Origin: Microbacterium endophyticum
GTDB lineage: Bacteria > Actinomycetota > Actinomycetes > Actinomycetales > Microbacteriaceae
Reading direction: 5' to 3'
Length of the DNA stretch: 64,000 nt
Assembly (NCBI RefSeq): GCF_011047135.1
Contig: NZ_CP049255.1
Location: 1,178,001 to 1,242,000 of the forward strand
The notes beneath the pieces were generated by a model, which did no database searches, was not told the DNA's origin, and saw only the letters and a program-made list of their open reading frames with translations. The number at the start of each line of letters is the position of its first letter. Position 1 is the first letter of the stretch. Position numbers and translations under genes: made by a program. Below, one piece after another: positions 26,125 to 34,871 of the stretch.

Positions 26125-27429
26125 CTAGTAGTCGAGTGCTTGCATCGCGGAGATGAACTGGTCCGCGTCGAGGCTGCCGTTGAAGAAGCCCGACATGGCA
26201 TCCAGCATGCCCTGTTTGCTGGCGGTGGGGACGGCCTGGTCCCATGAAAGCTGGAAGCTCGGCGCGGCCTGGACAGCGTCGTTGGTGAACTGCAAGAACG
26301 CCTTCGACGACTCCGTGCCGTCCGAGTCGGCGATGAAGTCGCCCACGTCGGTCGTCGTCGGCAGGTTGCCAAGCGCGAGCTGCGACTCGATGAACTCGGG
26401 GCTGTACAGCTCCTCGAGGAACGCCTTGACAGTCTCGGGGTATCGCGTGTCCGCCACGACGTTGTAGTAGTTGCTAACGTTTCCGGCCAGCTGACCCGGC
26501 TCGAGGTCCCCGAACTCGGGGAACAGGGCATAGCCGAGACCGTCCTCGGCGAACGCCTCGTCGGCACCCGCCTGCACGGCGTAGTTCCAGGTGCCCATCA
26601 GCTCGTAGGCCGACTTTCCCGTGCGCAGGAGGGCCGGCGAGTTGTCGTAGTCGACCGAGTCGAACGTCGTACCGAACGCTCCGGAGTCGATCAGCTCGCG
26701 CAGCAGCTCGAGAGCTTCACGGCTTCCGTCGCTCGCCCACACATCCGTGTCACCCGCGAGCGCCTCGGCGACGACGTCGTTTCCGATGGTCTGCGCGTAG
26801 ACGTACTCGAACCACATTAGCGTGGGCCACTGGCTGGCGCCCGCAAGGCCGACGGGGATGACGCCCGCGGCCGTGAGGGTGTCGACCTGCTCGAGGAGCT
26901 CGTCCCAGGTCGCCGCCGGTTCGAGGCCGTTCTGCGCGAGGACGTCCTCGTTGGTGAACATGAACACAGGCTGCGTGCCCCGCACCGGGACGCCATAAGC
27001 CTCGCCGTCGATAACCTCCTGGTCGAAGACGGCCGGACTGAACGAGTCACGCAGGGCAGGCGTTTCGTCGATCCAGTCGTTGAACGATAGAAGGGCGTCG
27101 GAATCGACGAAGTCCTGGATCTGCGCGGCACCCCAGCTCATGAAGATGTCCGGCGCCTCGGCGGTGCCGAGCGACTGACGCACACCGTTGATGTAGGCGA
27201 CCGACTCCGTCTCGGGGGACTTGTCGACGACGATCTTCACCTCGCTCGTCTCGTTGAAACGCTCAGCCAAGGCGATCTCGGCCGCGGCCGCCGCGTCGTT
27301 GAAGACGAGGAGGTGGACCTCGTTCTCGGGTCGAGTCGATCCAGAGCCGCCGGTGCAGCCGGCCAGACCGACGGTGAGTGCCGCGACGGCGGTGACCGCC
27401 GCGAGCCGCAGGTAGTTGCTGTTCTTCAT
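26125..27429 (-). CDS. Sugar ABC transporter binding lipoprotein (glycan locus)
   Basis: 434 residues from the ATG at 27429, which begins a lipoprotein signal peptide MKNSNYLRLAAVTAVAALTV ending LAGC (lipidated Cys25); the frame extends further upstream without such a signal. The mature protein is a family 1 binding protein: FNETSEVKIVVDKSP, DIFMSWGAAQIQDFVDSDAL, MFTNEDVLAQNGLEPAATWD and YELMGTWNYAVQAG. It likely binds oligosaccharides released by the GH3 and sialidase-fold enzymes of the locus. A palindrome, GCCAAAC-N6-GTTTGGC, lies about 85 bp upstream. Confidence 0.9.
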   Translation of the reverse strand: MKNSNYLRLAAVTAVAALTVGLAGCTGGSGSTRPENEVHLLVFNDAAAAAEIALAERFNETSEVKIVVDKSPETESVAYINGVRQSLGTAEAPDIFMSWGAAQIQDFVDSDALLSFNDWIDETPALRDSFSPAVFDQEVIDGEAYGVPVRGTQPVFMFTNEDVLAQNGLEPAATWDELLEQVDTLTAAGVIPVGLAGASQWPTLMWFEYVYAQTIGNDVVAEALAGDTDVWASDGSREALELLRELIDSGAFGTTFDSVDYDNSPALLRTGKSAYELMGTWNYAVQAGADEAFAEDGLGYALFPEFGDLEPGQLAGNVSNYYNVVADTRYPETVKAFLEELYSPEFIESQLALGNLPTTTDVGDFIADSDGTESSKAFLQFTNDAVQAAPSFQLSWDQAVPTASKQGMLDAMSGFFNGSLDADQFISAMQALDY

Positions 27430-27513
27430 CGAACTTCTCTCTTCGTGGGTGCCGCCGGGTTGGTGATCGGCACGGGATTGCGGTGACACATTGACGGTAG
27501 GTCTCGAAAACCT

Positions 27514-27533
27514 GCCAAACAATGCAGTTTGGC
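27514..27533. promoter_or_regulatory. Palindrome upstream of binding-protein gene, candidate LacI operator
   Basis: Perfect 7-bp arms GCCAAAC and GTTTGGC with a 6-bp spacer (AATGCA), in the 112-bp gap between the GH3 stop (27542) and the binding-protein start (27429). The position suits an operator for an internal promoter. The LacI-type regulator encoded in the same locus is the likely ligand, though the spacer is longer than the classic CG-centred LacI site. Confidence 0.5.
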
Positions 27534-27541
27534 GCGAAAAC

Positions 27542-29863
27542 TTATCGCACCGGAGGCGCATCATTCTCGATAGTCGTGAATGAGGTGAAACGCGCTTGGG
27601 GCAGGCCGATCGGGTTCCGCTCACCCGACAACTCGACCTCGGTGGGGAGTCCCACGTCGCTCGCAGATCGAGCCACCGTGAGGGTTACCCGACCCGGCTC
27701 GACGGCCTTGACACGGTCGACCCCCGTGATCGCGAGAGCCTCGACCGGGATCGTGAACGAGAGTCGGGTGGATGTCCCCGCGGCGATATCGACCCGCGCA
27801 AATCCGAGGAGGCGCCGCACGGGCTGAACCACGCTCGCATACGGCGTGCCCACGTACAGCTGCACGACATCGGCGCCCGGGCGATCGCCGATGTTGGTCA
27901 CGTCGACGGTGAGCGTCACGACATCCCCATCCGTGTCCACGACCGTGTCGGCGTGCACGAGCGCGTGCTCGAAGGTCGTATAGCTCAGCCCATGACCGAA
28001 CGGGTACGCGGGGGTGGGGTCGATGTTGCTCACGCCGTCGCTGCGCAGGGCGAGTGGGGGCGCGAGATAGGTGCTCGGCTGCGATCCGGCGAGCGCGGGG
28101 ATCTGCACGGGCAGCCGGCCCGATGGATTGACGGCACCGCAGAGGATGTCGGCGAGAGCTCCCGCGCCCTCCTGTCCCGGAAAGAACGTCTGCAGGATCG
28201 CGGATGCACGCGTGGGGGCGGAGGCGAGCGAATAGGGGCGGCCCGAGCTGACGACCACGGCAGTCGGTGTGCCGGTCTCGAGCACGGCCGTCAGGAGATC
28301 CTGCTGGGCGCCGGGCAGCGTCAGGTCGGTGGCATCGCAGCCCTCACCCGACGTGCCATGGCCGAACATGCCCGAGCGGTCGCCGACGAAGAGCAGCACG
28401 ATATCCGCGTCGCGCGCCGCTCGGACGGCGTCTTCGATGCCTTCCGTTTCGCCCCCCGACACCGAGGTCCCCGACTCGTGCACGATCTGCGCACCGGGGA
28501 ACGCCCCACGCACCGCATCCAGATAGGTCGGCGCCGAGATGCCGAGTTCGAGGCCGGGATGGTGCGGCAGCACGTGATTGGGGAACGAGTAGCACCCGAA
28601 CAGGCATCCGGGATCGTTCGTGACGGGGCCGACCACCGCGATGCGGGCGGGGGCCTCGGTAAGCGGCAGCAGCCCGTCGTTGCGCACCAGCACGATCGAG
28701 CGCTCGGCGACCGCACGAGCGGCGCGGATGTTGTCGGCACTGTCCAGATCGACACCGGTCGCATCGGGGGCGCTCCAGTCGGGGTCGAGCAGCCCCAGTT
28801 CGAGTTTCTGGCGCAGCACGCGCTCGGCGGCGCGGTCGATATCCGTCTCCGACAGGGCTCCCGAAGAGACCAGCTCGGCGAGGTGGGTGAATCCCATGCG
28901 GTGCGGAAGTTCGACATCCATCCCGGCGCGCATGGCCAGGCGTGCCGCATCCGACTCGTTCCGCGCGATGCGATGCATCGAGTGCAGGAACGGAATGGCC
29001 CAGTAGTCCGAGACCACCGTGCCCTCGAAACCCCAGGTGTCGCGCAGCAGACGGGTCAGCAGATCGTGATCCGCGCCCGCCGGCACACCATCGGTGTCGG
29101 TGTAGGAGTTCATGACCGAGCGGGCCGTCTGCAGCGCACGCTCGAACGGCGGAAGGATCACGTCCTGCAGCTCCCGCACGCCGATCGAGACGGGCGCGTG
29201 GTTGCGGGCGCCGCGGGAGGCGGAATACCCCGCGAAGTGCTTGGGAGTGGCGACCACGCCCGCGGATTCGATGCCCTCGACGTACGCCGTGCCGATCTCG
29301 GCGACGAGGTTCGGGTCCTCGCCGATGGTCTCTTCCACGCGACCCCAGCGGTAGTCGCGCACCACATCCAGCACCGGGGAGAGCCCCTGCTGCACGCCGA
29401 GGTCGCGAAGATCTCCGCCGATTCGAGCGGCCATCTCGCGCACGATCTGCGGGTCGAACGTCGCTCCCCAGGCCAAGGGGGTGGGGTAGACCGTCGCCTT
29501 CCACGCGGTCACCCCGGTGAGGCATTCCTCGTGCGCGACAGCGGGGATACCGAAGCGGTTGCCCTCGGTCACCGCGGTCTGGAGCGCGGCCAGGCGGCGT
29601 CCACCCTCGGCGGGGTCGATCGGCGCGGTGCCGTAGTTGCGCGTGATCTGGCCGAGTCCACCGACGACGGCCTGCTCGAACGACTCGGCCCGCAGGTGTG
29701 TCTCCTGCATGGGGGCGACGTCGCCCTCCGCCTCCTCAGAACCCGGCCAGCTGCTGCCGAGTTGAGCGATCTTCTCGTCGAGGGTCATCGCGTCCAGCAG
29801 GGCACGGATGCGGGTCTCGGCGGAGAGGGTGAGGTCGCGCCAGGGCGCAGTCGACTGAGGCAT
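27542..29863 (-). CDS. GH3 family beta-glycosidase
   Basis: 773 residues from the ATG at 29863 (MPQSTAPWRDLTLSAETRIR); the frame continues upstream into Arg/Leu repeats created by a purine-rich gap. Domain order is a GH3 barrel (about 25-310) with PKHFAGYSASRGARNHAPVS, and FEGTVVSDYWAIPFL holding the nucleophile Asp; an alpha/beta sandwich (about 350-560) with VLLFVGDRSGMFG...EGCDATDL; and a fibronectin-III-like C domain (VVQLYVGTPYASVVQPVRRL). GH3 members with this order are beta-glucosidases or beta-xylosidases. No signal peptide is seen, so it should act in the cytoplasm on imported oligosaccharides. It follows the LacI gene by 62 bp. Confidence 0.92.
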   Translation of the reverse strand: MPQSTAPWRDLTLSAETRIRALLDAMTLDEKIAQLGSSWPGSEEAEGDVAPMQETHLRAESFEQAVVGGLGQITRNYGTAPIDPAEGGRRLAALQTAVTEGNRFGIPAVAHEECLTGVTAWKATVYPTPLAWGATFDPQIVREMAARIGGDLRDLGVQQGLSPVLDVVRDYRWGRVEETIGEDPNLVAEIGTAYVEGIESAGVVATPKHFAGYSASRGARNHAPVSIGVRELQDVILPPFERALQTARSVMNSYTDTDGVPAGADHDLLTRLLRDTWGFEGTVVSDYWAIPFLHSMHRIARNESDAARLAMRAGMDVELPHRMGFTHLAELVSSGALSETDIDRAAERVLRQKLELGLLDPDWSAPDATGVDLDSADNIRAARAVAERSIVLVRNDGLLPLTEAPARIAVVGPVTNDPGCLFGCYSFPNHVLPHHPGLELGISAPTYLDAVRGAFPGAQIVHESGTSVSGGETEGIEDAVRAARDADIVLLFVGDRSGMFGHGTSGEGCDATDLTLPGAQQDLLTAVLETGTPTAVVVSSGRPYSLASAPTRASAILQTFFPGQEGAGALADILCGAVNPSGRLPVQIPALAGSQPSTYLAPPLALRSDGVSNIDPTPAYPFGHGLSYTTFEHALVHADTVVDTDGDVVTLTVDVTNIGDRPGADVVQLYVGTPYASVVQPVRRLLGFARVDIAAGTSTRLSFTIPVEALAITGVDRVKAVEPGRVTLTVARSASDVGLPTEVELSGERNPIGLPQARFTSFTTIENDAPPVR

Positions 29864-29924
29864 GTGTCGCTTTCGATCGGAGAAAAGAAGAAGACGAAGG
29901 AGAAGGAGGAGAAGGAGCGGGGGC

Positions 29925-31022
29925 CTACGGCGGGGGCGGCGCGGTGGAATCGCGAACCACCAGGTGTGTTGCCAGTTCGACACGCTTGGTGGCGAAGGTT
30001 TCGCCGCGCGCGAGCCGCAGGAGCGCGTTGACGGCGGTGCGACCGATATCGGCAATCGGCTGGTGAACGGTCGTCAGGTTCGGCGCCGACGAGCGGGCGA
30101 GGACCGTGTCGTCGAAGCCGACGACGGAGAGCTCCTCGGGTACGCGGATTCCGCGGCGTCGAGCCGCCTCCATGACACCCATCGCAGAGATGTCGGATCC
30201 GGCGAAGATCGCTGTGGGGCGATGCGGCGCATCGAGCAACTCGCCGCCCGCGGTCAGTCCGTGCTCGAAGGTGTACGAATGCCGCGGCACGGTCTCGACG
30301 TTCACACGGCGCCCCGCCGCGCCCATCGCGGCCGACCACCCCGAGACCCGCGCGACGTCGCACGCGGCGTTCGGGTGTCCGCCGATGTAGGCGATGCGGG
30401 TGTGACCGAGCTCGAGGAGGTGCTCGGTAGCGGCGTAAGCACCGGCCCAGTTCGTCGCGCCGATGCTCATCGTCGCCGTGCGCGGGAAGTCGATGGGATC
30501 GACCAGCACCATGGGCAGGCCCACGGCACGGAGCGCCTTCTCGCGAGCCGCGGAATAGCGCGTCGTCACCTCGATGACCCCCGCGCGACTCCGCTCCGCC
30601 AGCGTGCGCGCCCACGCCACCGGGGAGGGGTCGCCCAAGAGGTCGAGGCGACGCGTGACGAGCGCGGCGCCGAGGTCGCCCGCCGCCTCCATGGCGCCGC
30701 CGAGAAGGGCGAACATGTACGGGTTGCGCTCGTCGAAGGGCTCGACGAGCAACTCGAACGTCGGTTCCGCGAGCCGGGACGCCGATAGCTGTCGTTCGCC
30801 GTGCGTCACGTAACCGAGCTCGGCGATGACGTTCTGCACGCGCTGTCGCGTCTCTTCACCCACGCCCGTGCGACCGTTGACCACCTTCGACACCGTCGCG
30901 ACGGAAACATGGGCACGTTCCGCGATCGAGGACAGCGTCGTCCGGCGCCCGGTCAGGGCATCCGAGGGGTCCCGATGACCGGCACCGTCGATCACAGACG
31001 ATCGAGAATGCGTCAGAACCAT
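29925..31022 (-). CDS. LacI-family regulator of the glycan locus
   Basis: 365 residues from the ATG at 31022 (MVLTHSRSSVIDGAG), preceded by GAGG. The HTH and hinge are at about 30-75: TTLSSIAERAHVSVATVSKV and VVNGRTGVGEETRQRVQNVI. The periplasmic-binding-like ligand domain contains IGATNWAGAYAATEHLLELG, IAYIGGHPNAACDVARVSG, IFAGSDISAMGVMEAAR and LSVVGFDDTVLAR. It lies between the hydrolases and the transporter and has a palindrome GCGAAA-GCT-TTTCGC about 70 bp before its start, suggesting autoregulation and control of the locus by a sugar derived from the glycan. Confidence 0.92.
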   Translation of the reverse strand: MVLTHSRSSVIDGAGHRDPSDALTGRRTTLSSIAERAHVSVATVSKVVNGRTGVGEETRQRVQNVIAELGYVTHGERQLSASRLAEPTFELLVEPFDERNPYMFALLGGAMEAAGDLGAALVTRRLDLLGDPSPVAWARTLAERSRAGVIEVTTRYSAAREKALRAVGLPMVLVDPIDFPRTATMSIGATNWAGAYAATEHLLELGHTRIAYIGGHPNAACDVARVSGWSAAMGAAGRRVNVETVPRHSYTFEHGLTAGGELLDAPHRPTAIFAGSDISAMGVMEAARRRGIRVPEELSVVGFDDTVLARSSAPNLTTVHQPIADIGRTAVNALLRLARGETFATKRVELATHLVVRDSTAPPPP

Positions 31023-31092
31023 CAACCCCACCTCACTTCCGGCATCTTCACCAAAATCAGAGTAAAAGTCGCAGCCACTTCTTGTACGAATC

Positions 31093-31107
31093 GCGAAAGC
31101 TTTTCGC
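31093..31107. promoter_or_regulatory. Palindrome upstream of lacI-type gene, candidate operator
   Basis: GCGAAA-GCT-TTTCGC, arms of 6 bp around 3 bp, 71 bp upstream of the LacI start codon. Half-sites with GAAA/TTTC resemble LacI-family operators. An autoregulatory site is inferred. Confidence 0.45.
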
Positions 31108-31119
31108 TCGGGCGCGACG

Positions 31120-31169
31120 CACGTGGGGGTGCCGTGGTGCGCCTGCGCGCACAACGGCACCCCCACGTG
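31120..31169 (-). terminator. Strong hairpin after the sialidase-fold hydrolase gene
   Basis: Perfect 16-bp arms, CACGTGGGGGTGCCGT at 31120-31135 and ACGGCACCCCCACGTG at 31154-31169, with a GC-rich inner loop. It begins 11 bp after the stop of the large hydrolase gene (31180) on the minus strand and separates it from the LacI gene. There is no clear T-run, which is common in high-GC actinobacterial terminators. Confidence 0.75.
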
Positions 31170-31179
31170 ACGGATGCTC

Positions 31180-34100
31180 TTACGGGTGCGTGCGGCGCCG
31201 TCGGGCACCGGCCACAACGAGGGCACCACCAGTTCCGAAGACGAGCAGAGCCGCCATGGTCAGCCACGCCAGGGTCGCCGTATCGAAGCCCGTGTTCGCG
31301 AGCGACGCACCCGAGCCCGAGCCCGAAACGGTCACCGACAGCCACACCGACCCCGACTCCGCCCCGCGTACCTCGATACGGTGCGTGCCCGGTTCGAGAT
31401 CACTCGGAATCACGACCGTCTGGTTCACAGCGCCGCTGGAGGACGCGGCGCCCGACCACAACAGCACGGGCGTCGAGTGGATCCAGATCTGCACCGCCTC
31501 GCCCGGCTCGAAGCCGGACGCCGTGACCACAATGGACCCGCCCTGGCTGGCGGTACTGGACGACACGCTCGCAGTCGGAGTCGCTTCGGGCACACTGCCC
31601 GGCGTCACCGTCAGGACGACTGAGCGAGCCTCTTCGACGTTGCCCGCGACATCCACCGACCGGTATTGCAGCTCGTGGTCGCCGAGCTCGGTGAACGAGA
31701 CTCCCTCGCTCGCGGCCGGAACCCACGTGGCCCCACCGTCCGTGGAGTACTCGGTCGTAGCCACACCCGACACGCTGTCGACCGCGTCGAAGGTCGCGGT
31801 GACGGTCGAACCGAGGGACGCCTCGCCCGACTCCGGGTCGGTGTCTACGGATGTGACCGGAGCGATGCCGTCGATCTTGACGTCGAGGCTTCCCGCCGAA
31901 CCTTCGATCGGCTCTCCCGCTTCCGTCGCACGATAGAACACGGTCGTGATCCCCTGCGCCGCCACGACGATGTCGTCGCTGGCCGCAACCCAGTCCGCGT
32001 CATCCCCGAGTCGGTACTCGACGGTCGCCGTCTCGCTGTCGTCGACGAGAGCCACGGTGACGGGACCGACGAACCAGCCGGCCTCGTTGGCCGGGAGCTC
32101 GCTCGTCAGCGTCGGCGTCACGACGACGGGTTGCGGCGCCTCGACGGTGACGGTGTCCCACACGATCGGTGTCGAATCGAACTGGACGGCAATCTTCAGC
32201 TCGACGCCCACTTCGAGATCGGCGGGGAGCGTCACACTGCCCTTCTCGGATGCATCGAAGTCGACGACCCCCAGGTCGAGGGCAGCGTCACTGCCCGAGA
32301 ACGCGTAGACATGGCCGGGGACATTCGCGTGCGAAGCCACGGGAGCAGGCTCGTCAACCGCAGCGTTCAGCTCGAGCGTCGCCTCGGACGGCACCGTGTC
32401 CTGCGCGACGAGCGCCGTGGACTGCCGACCCGAGGTCAACGCCGCCGCGGTCGGCGCCTCGGCGACGAGCATCCACTCCTGCCCGTCGTCCGCGGCGGCG
32501 TCGGACGAAGCATCGATGCTGGCACGCAGGTCGACCGCGCCTCCGCCGCCCGCGTTGGTCATGTAGACCTCGGTGTTCTTCACGGACTGGATCTTGTAGT
32601 AGCCGTCGCTCGTCGGGACGAGGTTCCACAGCTTGTCCGATCCACCATCGTCGACCCACTGGACGACGCGCTGACCGACCGAGGCGTTGCCCTGCCAGAT
32701 GCCGATCGAGCGGCCGCCCGCCTTGTTCAGGAAGGTGACGTTCTCGCCCTTCTTGGTCACGTGCCAGCGCTGCGTGTCGTTGACCGGGTTGTTCGTCCAG
32801 GTGATGATGTCCTCGCGGTTGCCCGTCAGGCTGACGTCCTGTGTCTTATCGGCGTCGGTGCTGATGATCTGCCCCGTGGCGCGGTTCTGGATGCTGTAAT
32901 ACGCACCGTCGCTGTGCCCGAGATCGACCTCGGAGTACTTCACCGGACCGATGCTTCCGCCCGCCCATGCGGCCTGCAGGACGAGGAGGCGTCCCGTGCC
33001 GTCGACGTACTGGATGTTGCGGCTGTACCCGCCGGGAAGCGACGTCTGGTAGGCCTTCCAGGTACCGTCGCTACGACCCGACTCGTTCACCCACACGTTT
33101 CCACTTCCGGACGCGTTGAACACGATCCGGCCGTCGGGGAAAGTGGTCAGAACCGGGCTGCCCCCGCGTGCGAGCGCACCGCCGGCGCTCGGCAGCGCCG
33201 TGATGTTGGTGCCGTTGGCCTCGCTGACCTTGTAGAACTCGAGCGGGTCGTCGGCGATCTTGTACTTCGTGTCGTCTCCGCCTCCGAAGTACTCGAAGGT
33301 CATCATCCACTTGCCGTCCGTGGTGGGGGCGACGGTGGTCATGCCGGGACGGCCACCACCGATCTGCGTCTTCCCGTTACCCATGTCCTGGGTGTAGCCG
33401 GGAACGTCTATCACCGGAGCGCTCCACCCTGCTGATGTGCCGTCCCACGTCTTGTGGAGCAGCACCTGGCCCTGCGAATCGGTGGCCGTGTCGTCATCGG
33501 GGTCGATGACGGGGATGCCGGTGGTGGCGTCGTAGCTCAGGTAGTCCTGTTCGTCGGAGTAGTACGCGACGAGCTGGCCCTCGTAGACCATCAGGAACGG
33601 CTCCCAGATGGGATCGACCTGGTCGTAGGTGTTCGCCTCGGACGTGCGCCCCTTGGCGCCGGCGCTGCCGCCCTGCCAACCGCCCTCCGCGATGATGTTC
33701 AGCAGGCTCCAGCTCTGTCCCTCGTCCGTGCTCGCGTACAGGGCGAGCGCGAGGTCCTGGCGGTCGCCGTCTCCGCTCGGCGCCCAGTTCGGGTCGGCCG
33801 CCTTCTGCTCGTTGTAGTACTGGTCATCGCCCGACACGATGTTGGCCAGCAGCAGCGTGCCCGCGGCCAGATCACCGACAGTCTCCGGCATGACGTAGAG
33901 GTAGGGGTTGGTCCAGTTGCTGGTGTACTTCGCATACTGCGGGTCGCTCGAAGCCTCCGCGGGAGCGGGCACGTCCGTGAGCTTGCGCCAGGTCGTGCCG
34001 TAGTCGTCGCTGACGTGGATCGGCATCTTCTGTCCGACCACAGCGCTCTCGCTGTCCTCGAACGTCGCGACGATCCTTCCGCTCGGTAGCTGCGCCGACT

Positions 34101-34272
34101 TCGGGTAGAGAACACAGGGACGCTTGTTGCAGTCCTGCGGGTTCTCGGCCGTGTACAGATCACCCGGGCCAGGTTGGTATGCCGCGGCTGGCATACCAAC
34201 GGCGGCTGCGCCGATAATCACACCTATCGAGGTAGCGATGGCGAGTGTTCTACGAAAGATGGTGGGCTTCAT
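31180..34272 (-). CDS. Cell-wall-anchored sialidase-fold glycosidase with lectin and Ig-like domains
   Basis: 1030 residues from the ATG at 34272 (GAGAGGAA upstream). Residues 1-31 are a signal peptide (cleavage after PAAA). About 40-460 is a sialidase-type beta-propeller with Asp-boxes VSDDYGTTW and STDEGQSW and a YPKSAQLPSGRIVATF opening, resembling exo-arabinanases (GH93) more than true sialidases (no YRIP motif seen). About 470-625 is a ricin-type beta-trefoil lectin with QRW, KLW and QEW repeats. Then come Ig-like and chitobiase-like domains (VSGVATTEYSTDGGATWV). The C-terminus has a sorting signal LANTG, a helix and RRRR, so the enzyme is displayed on the wall. It probably releases sugars for the ABC transporter of the locus. 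An exo-arabinanase role is tentative. Confidence 0.82.
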   Translation of the reverse strand: MKPTIFRRTLAIATSIGVIIGAAAVGMPAAAYQPGPGDLYTAENPQDCNKRPCVLYPKSAQLPSGRIVATFEDSESAVVGQKMPIHVSDDYGTTWRKLTDVPAPAEASSDPQYAKYTSNWTNPYLYVMPETVGDLAAGTLLLANIVSGDDQYYNEQKAADPNWAPSGDGDRQDLALALYASTDEGQSWSLLNIIAEGGWQGGSAGAKGRTSEANTYDQVDPIWEPFLMVYEGQLVAYYSDEQDYLSYDATTGIPVIDPDDDTATDSQGQVLLHKTWDGTSAGWSAPVIDVPGYTQDMGNGKTQIGGGRPGMTTVAPTTDGKWMMTFEYFGGGDDTKYKIADDPLEFYKVSEANGTNITALPSAGGALARGGSPVLTTFPDGRIVFNASGSGNVWVNESGRSDGTWKAYQTSLPGGYSRNIQYVDGTGRLLVLQAAWAGGSIGPVKYSEVDLGHSDGAYYSIQNRATGQIISTDADKTQDVSLTGNREDIITWTNNPVNDTQRWHVTKKGENVTFLNKAGGRSIGIWQGNASVGQRVVQWVDDGGSDKLWNLVPTSDGYYKIQSVKNTEVYMTNAGGGGAVDLRASIDASSDAAADDGQEWMLVAEAPTAAALTSGRQSTALVAQDTVPSEATLELNAAVDEPAPVASHANVPGHVYAFSGSDAALDLGVVDFDASEKGSVTLPADLEVGVELKIAVQFDSTPIVWDTVTVEAPQPVVVTPTLTSELPANEAGWFVGPVTVALVDDSETATVEYRLGDDADWVAASDDIVVAAQGITTVFYRATEAGEPIEGSAGSLDVKIDGIAPVTSVDTDPESGEASLGSTVTATFDAVDSVSGVATTEYSTDGGATWVPAASEGVSFTELGDHELQYRSVDVAGNVEEARSVVLTVTPGSVPEATPTASVSSSTASQGGSIVVTASGFEPGEAVQIWIHSTPVLLWSGAASSSGAVNQTVVIPSDLEPGTHRIEVRGAESGSVWLSVTVSGSGSGASLANTGFDTATLAWLTMAALLVFGTGGALVVAGARRRRTHP

Positions 34273-34624
34273 TGCGGTTCCTCTCGAGCAAATCACCGAT
34301 GATTCAGATAGAGATGTTGGCCCAGGTGGGCTGCTAACGGTGCGATTTGGCAAACGTTTCGTGATGCGTCGTTGCATGTACTCGAAACCGGTACGGTCGG
34401 CGTCGAGGCCGAATTCCACAAGTCGGAGCCGATATGGCACATCTGCGCGGCGACTCAGTCGGAGTTGATGTCAATGATCTGCTTATGCAAGAAATGGTCT
34501 CGGCTTAATGCGCGAACTCCTATGACGTGCAGAGTTTCGTCACGCCTCGGCCCTCACTACACGGGTGACTTCGGACCGCAATCCCGACGCGGGTGAGAGG
34601 CCGCCACGCCCCACGACTACCAAC
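34273..34624. other. Promoter-side gap between glycan locus and tRNA terminator
   Basis: 352 bp without a supported gene. Short open frames here have no recognisable family. It should contain the promoter of the large hydrolase gene; the only clear element is the CG-centred palindrome at 34349-34362. Base composition is more AT-rich than in the locus to its left. Confidence 0.5.
34349..34362. promoter_or_regulatory. CG-centred LacI-type operator before hydrolase gene
   Basis: GGCAAACGTTTCGT contains the AAACGTTT core (34352-34359) with the central CG typical of LacI/CcpA-family operators. It lies about 77 bp upstream of the hydrolase start at 34272. It is the best-matching LacI site of the locus. 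Confidence 0.6.
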
Positions 34625-34663
34625 GAAAAAACGGATGAACCCCGACTTTAGGGGTTCATCCGT
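34625..34663 (-). terminator. Rho-independent terminator of tRNA-Ser
   Basis: Perfect 13-bp arms ACGGATGAACCCC and GGGGTTCATCCGT around GACTTTA, followed on the minus strand by a run of six T. It lies 24 bp beyond the encoded CCA end of the tRNA. A classic intrinsic terminator, and the clearest one in the window. Confidence 0.92.
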
Positions 34664-34689
34664 CCACGATGTCCTGAGACATCACATGG

Positions 34690-34776
34690 CGGTGACGGTG
34701 GGATTTGAACCCACGGTAGGGGTGAACCTACACAACATTTCGAGTGTTGCACCTTCGGCCGCTCGGACACGTCACC
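34690..34776 (-). tRNA. tRNA-Ser (anticodon CGA)
   Basis: The reverse strand folds as a class II tRNA: acceptor arms GGTGACG/CGTCACC, D arm with GAGCGGCC, anticodon stem CAACA/TGTTG with loop CTCGAAA (anticodon CGA, codon UCG), a long variable arm TAGGTTCACCCCTA, and T arm GTGGG-TTCAAAT-CCCAC. The discriminator is G at 34690, and CCA is encoded at 34689-34687. The long variable arm confirms serine. The 3' end faces the glycan locus, a common orientation for island insertion. Confidence 0.97.
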
Positions 34777-34871
34777 GCTGAAGAGTTTACGCGAGGTTTG
34801 CCACGCGAGCGAATCGCGTTCTCAGCGCCAAAAATACGACGACCTTCCCGTCGCGCAACTAACGTGTCGAT

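Noticed and set aside
27596..30031. 811-codon plus-strand frame opposite the GH3 gene
   Set aside because: Arg/Gly/His-rich antisense text without domain similarity. The opposite strand encodes a complete GH3 enzyme with its catalytic motifs.
31666..33435. 589-codon plus-strand frame opposite the sialidase-fold gene
   Set aside because: Antisense shadow in high-GC DNA; no family text, and the real gene has domain-consistent residues throughout.
34625..34776. tRNA-Ser 3' end as an attachment site with a duplicated copy in the window
   Set aside because: No second copy of the tRNA 3' end was noticed at 22-34 kb and no integrase gene is present, so only a weak island hypothesis was kept.
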